Of a stretch of DNA of 21,004 nt, positions 17,901 through 21,004 are shown in pieces. Location: assembly GCA_036897625.1 (NCBI GenBank), contig JAYMTA010001239.1, forward strand, positions 1 to 21,004, in the 5' to 3' direction. The stretch's first letter is position 1. Each line of letters begins with the position of its first letter. Both the position numbers and the translations under genes were made by a program. Source of the stretch: Pelargonium cotyledonis. Taxonomy: Eukaryota; Streptophyta; Magnoliopsida; Geraniales; Geraniaceae. Under the pieces are notes generated by a model. That model had not been told where the DNA came from and did not search any database. It saw only the letters and a program-made list of their open reading frames with translations.

Positions 17901-20097
17901 TGGACTATGGATTGTAAGTTATTCTTCATTGTTGCTTCCTGAGGAAGATATATGTTTAAATGATTAGAATATGGAATTATATTTATGACAATAGCTTTCA
18001 CATTCCATCCGTCCCAAAAATAACTGTCCACTTCCCATTTTGTGTGTGAAGATTAAGGACAAGATAGTTAGAGTAGGATTTCCCTTGTATCCCCATGTGC
18101 TCTTGTTGAAACAAATTCAAGGAGTTATAACCAAGATATCTTAAATATATTGTTGGTAACTCTTGATAACTAACTAACTAACCAAATTATTTTGGGACAA
18201 AAGGGAATGTTATCTTTCATATAAGGGAGTTTCCATCTTACCATGAATTAGGATGCTCAATATACCAAAAAGTATAACTCTAATTTAAACTAGTAACTAT
18301 CAGTTATGTTAACAAAAATAAACACTCGTGTAGATTGGGTAAGCAAGCTTGGATTTGGGTGCAAGTCCTGTACAGCAGTATGGAAGATATAAGCCTTAAT
18401 TATTACCTGTATATGATATGAAACTGAAAGTGATTGAAATGTAGAATTGGTTTCATGAGGAACCCATGTAATTAAGATACAGGTTGAAGAAGGCCAAAAC
18501 AATTCCAAAATCATCGCTTTAAAGAAATAGAATCCGAAATTGAAAGTTAACAAACTTATCCCTGCACCAACACTCTTAATTCTAAAATAGAGGAAGGAAT
18601 CTTTAAAGCTACCCCCTGGACATTTACACCTTAAGAATACTACTTTCAAATACTCAAGAAGTGGCGAAGTACACATAATGACCTCTTCCTAGCATTTGAA
18701 ACCTATCGATTTGTTGTGCTTTGTTGCGCTAGCTGCTTGGCAACAACTAAGTAGTACATAGACAAAAAGTATCGTACAACCACTTGAAAGAGTTTATGGA
18801 TGACTCACTTTTTGTTTCCTGCTCTATACGGATGAGAATTTTCAAGAGTTCTTTTATTTATGTTAAGTAAGTTTATGATGGGAATACTATCCCACACAAC
18901 TTCCCTGCTGGAATGATCCCCTTAATTTTGAACTTGTTGTCTTGGAAATTCTGTTCTGCTATTGTACATCTTAGCTGCGAAGTTAGAAATTTTCAACAAT
19001 CTTCATTTGGTCATAGGGAGGCTGGGAAAATGACGAAACAGTGGAGGAGGCAGCAGCACGTGAAGCTCTTGAAGAGGCTGGAGTTCGAGGGAATATAATG
19101 GTAAGATTGAAATTTGCTTGTTACCATCTATGTGCTTTCTATTCCTTACGCAAATTTAATATTATAGACTTGAGATAAGAAACTTAGCCTTGCTTTCTTG
19201 CTTGCTTACAATCTGAATATATAGACACATCAACAGCAAATGAAGTTGCGATCCAGTTTCTTAGATGTGTTTGGTTTATATTCTTTCTCACAACCCTTAA
19301 CCAATAGGTAGTTTAACCTTACGATTCCAGAAATAGACATTGAACATTGTAACAGATAATCTTATTGAACCTTGGAAAGTAAAAAATTGCTGTTCAGTTA
19401 TTATTTATATAAATTGTATCGTATGCACTATTGCATCTTTTTATGGGTGAGTCAAATTGTTCAAGTTTCAGGGCATCAAGCATGCAGTTGGATGTTAGAG
19501 GTCTCGAGTATTATGAAATGCATCTTAGCCTTCTCATGATTGACAATACTAAGAATGGGTAGTGGGACCTTGAAATTAGAAACCCCTAGTTGGTAATTTT
19601 TTAAATCCAATGATTGGTTGATCGGAAAGCTGGAGTTTGTATATATAGCAACAAAAGAGGAAATTGTCCAAAGAGTATGATGTTCCCCGGTAGTTTAAAA
19701 TGCTAATTATCTAGCGAAAATATGAGGTCTAAAACTAAAAGATGCATCTATGTTGCTATCTGACTATTTTCCTCTCATACTAAATAAATTTCATTCTATG
19801 TTTCAGCATTTTCTGGGGTATTACCCATTCAAGAGCAAAACCCTACGAGACGAGTTCAGCCCCGAAGGTCTATGTAAGGCTGCCATGTTCGCCTTGCTAG
19901 TGACAGAGGAGCTTGAGTCTTGGCCAGAACAGAGCACTCGCCAGAGAAGTTGGCTAACCATCCCGGAGGCTATAGGTTGTTGCAGACATCCTTGGATGCA
20001 GGAGGCTCTCGAGGAAGGTTTCTCAAAGTGGCATGCAGAGAACGTCGAGGAAGAGGACAATGATTGTGATTTGCCTGCTTCATCATCGTCAGAGTAG
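14992..20097 (+). CDS. NUDT16-like: Nudix hydrolase, NUDT16-type (subclade of plant NUDT12/13/16), 4 exons
   Basis: Exons 14992-15062, 17500-17605, 19017-19100 and 19807-20097 join in frame to 183 residues, the usual length for NUDT16-17-18 (about 175-185). The product starts MSELVARTGRHQQRYEEGYR, typical of the group, followed by LVAGCIPFKYR and VEVLMINSTSGPGLLFPK. The Nudix box at residues 60-82 is complete: G60, E66, R74-E75, E78-E79, G81 (GX5EX7REUXEEXGU), with the metal-binding glutamates present, and it begins exactly at the start of exon 3. Exon 4 gives FLGYYPFKSKT, DEFSPEGLCKAAMFAL, EELESWPEQSTRQRSWLT and CRHPWMQEALEEGF, and ends in an acidic Ser-rich tail. Family members hydrolyse nucleoside diphosphates linked to other groups; plant relatives have been reported to act on dinucleoside polyphosphates and inositol pyrophosphates. 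The exact substrate and the location (nucleus, cytosol or mitochondrion) cannot be read from sequence. FSPEGLCKAAM favours NUDT16 over NUDT12/13. The gene looks intact. Confidence 0.92.
15830..15886. repeat. 18-bp direct repeat, period 39
   Basis: CTCAAATGTTGGCTCAGG occurs exactly at 15830-15847 and 15869-15886. It is a small tandem-type duplication in intron 1 of the Nudix gene with no known role. Confidence 0.85.
16140..16790 (-). mobile_element. Degenerate Ty3/gypsy-like gag fragment, antisense in Nudix intron 1
   Basis: On the minus strand, degraded frames show successive features of a plant retrotransposon gag: a PEFTGTDP motif with a following RAEVCFE (about 16565-16610), then GSPINWFQS, then SKALIEQFG, then RRVLFKLQQG with an EYYYQF segment (16330-16440), then DVFIGGLKNEI (about 16240-16285). 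The order and spacing fit the Retrotrans_gag domain. The frame changes near the WFQS segment and a stop sits after TEPRI, so it is a dead relic. No LTRs, protease or polymerase were seen nearby, so it is a fragment. Confidence 0.78.
17228..17251. repeat. Triplicated TGCATTTC unit
   Basis: Three consecutive 8-bp units (TGCATTTC, the last slightly altered) form a small tandem repeat in intron 1 of the Nudix gene, about 250 bp before exon 2. Confidence 0.75.
17606..19016 (+). other. Nudix intron 2 (1411 nt)
   Basis: The donor CCAAAG|GTACAT and acceptor GGTCATAG|GGAGGC are in phase 0, immediately before the Nudix box. It carries a degenerate Stowaway-like element at 18000-18210; the remainder is AT-rich without recognisable content. 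Confidence 0.85.
18000..18210. mobile_element. Degenerate Stowaway-like MITE in Nudix intron 2
   Basis: The left end ACATTCCATCCGTCCCAAAA and the complement of the right end (ACATTCCCTTTTGTCCCAAA) align with small gaps. The CCATCCGTCCCAAAA portion resembles Stowaway termini. A TA follows the right end (18211-18212) but none precedes the left end, so the insertion site has decayed. The 211-bp length and AT-rich non-coding interior fit a MITE. Confidence 0.65.
19101..19806 (+). other. Nudix intron 3 (706 nt)
   Basis: The donor ATAATG|GTAAGA and acceptor ATGTTTCAG|CATTTT are in phase 0. Apart from AT-rich sequence nothing is recognised within it. Confidence 0.85.
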
Positions 20098-20430
20098 TAC
20101 CATCTCTATCATCAACCCTCTAAAAGCTCATTTTAGCAATTTTGTTTGTACACATCGTCTTTTTTTGCCCAAACAATTTAGTTTCTCTCGGAGGGAGGGC
20201 TAGGAGTTTCAATCAACAGCATTTGTACTCTCAGGTGTTTAATTTGATTCTCTCTGGGAATTCAGGAGAGCCCTTTGTTTCACTTTTATTTCTTATTTAT
20301 ATATAATACATTGAAATGTGCAGACCATATTTGAGTTTATAGTAACAGTATAGTTTCTGTGACTAAGGTCATGAAGCTAAGGATAAAGCAAATTTTCAAG
20401 ATGTGATTTGTTAGTCAATTTTTTCTTTTA
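20098..20430 (+). other. Nudix 3' UTR and downstream flank
   Basis: This is T-rich non-coding sequence after the TAG at 20095-20097. The ATATATAATACATTG stretch around 20299-20313 could serve as a polyadenylation near-upstream element, but the cleavage site is not determinable. Confidence 0.45.
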
Positions 20431-21004
20431 AAAAAAAAAAATTGGGCTATAAAACCCAATTAAGTATTACAAGATTACAAACAGTTCAAGGCCTACGGGT
20501 ACCTAAGTGGTAAACTCATGGGGTGTTGGTAGTCACTTTTTGGGTTAAATGGTTTCAGACCCCTTGAACTTGAATCAATTTTGGAGTTAGCCCTCATTTA
20601 GGGTTTTCACTAGTTCTAACCGTTGGACTTTTCATTTTTTTTAATTTAGTTCAACTGACCTATTATAGAAGGTTGCTGACCTCCACGTCATCAACTTTGC
20701 CACGTCAGCATTCTGTCCAAGCCATGTCTGCATAGTTGGACGACGTCGTTTGTGTGTGAGGGAGATGGATTTGCAGAGCGACCAGATCTGGCCAGCGAAG
20801 GGTTGCAGAGCAGTCAGATCTGGTTCAATCTCTACAGAAACAAAAAGAGGCGAGTGTTGCGAAGGGCCGTTAGACCAACCACTAGCATCGGCGTTGATGA
20901 TATCAACGGTGAGGCTCAGCCGAGGGTGATGGCATGTGGAGGATTTTGGTCTCTTACGTGGTTTCAACTAGTAGCAAGATCTGAACTCACTGCTTGATCT
21001 GAAG
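20431..21004. other. Repeat-like region running off the window
   Basis: After an A-rich run there is a short hairpin (ATTGGG...CCCAAT, 20441-20460). A block follows with CCACGTCATC (20682) and GCCACGTCAGC (20699), a mix common in plant transposon ends. From 20750 the sequence is more GC-rich, repeats CAGATCTGG (20783-20791 and 20815-20823) and stays open on both strands. No protein family is recognised. It could be the edge of a transposon or the start of an unidentified gene; the window end prevents a decision. Confidence 0.3.

Noticed and set aside
20641-20967. 108-codon minus-strand open frame at the window end
   Set aside because: The opposite strand is also open, no family is recognised, and the region looks repeat-like; kept only as an unexplained block.
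1-21004. CRISPR arrays, operons, bacterial-type mobile systems
   Set aside because: No regularly spaced repeats and a clearly plant nuclear gene structure with spliceosomal introns.

Overview
The window is nuclear DNA from a flowering plant, most likely a eudicot. The evidence is AT-rich intergenic DNA, genes broken by many short GT-AG introns with T-rich 3' ends, Stowaway-type MITEs, a Ty3/gypsy gag relic, and three plant gene families. No species can be named from the sequence. All recognisable genes lie on the + strand; they look like ordinary neighbours, not a pathway.

Layout. 1-1047: AT-rich upstream region with a duplicated bZIP-type ACGT element. 1048-6966: an intact 12-exon amino acid permease gene of the AVT1A type (vacuolar amino acid transporter, about 556 residues). 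6967-8630: its 3' flank, then two inverted-repeat elements (about 7505-7795 and 8305-8547). 8717-10435 and 11278-13870: a tandem duplication of one P-class PPR gene (At1g80270/PPR596 type). Both copies keep the intron pattern but both are broken. Copy 1 has an exon 1 deletion, a stop codon, a frameshift and a non-PPR 3' end. Copy 2 is nearly full length but has three reading-frame breaks in its last exon. 14992-20097: an intact 4-exon Nudix hydrolase gene (NUDT16 type, 183 residues). Its 2.4-kb first intron holds an antisense gag relic and its second intron holds a degenerate MITE. 20098-21004: 3' flank, then repeat-like DNA that runs off the window.

Most notable observation: the AVT1A-type gene contains what looks like a minor-spliceosome (U12-type) intron. 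It has a perfect ATATCCTTT donor and a GTCCTTAAC branch site. The only ending that keeps the reading frame gives AT-AA termini, and the exon before it is only 20 nt. Standard gene finders would probably skip that exon and lose the conserved VLNPFTK segment. The same gene has a 24-nt microexon and a 12-residue insertion inside a conserved membrane segment. I saw no CRISPR array, no convincing tRNA or rRNA gene, and no evidence of a wholly new multi-gene system.
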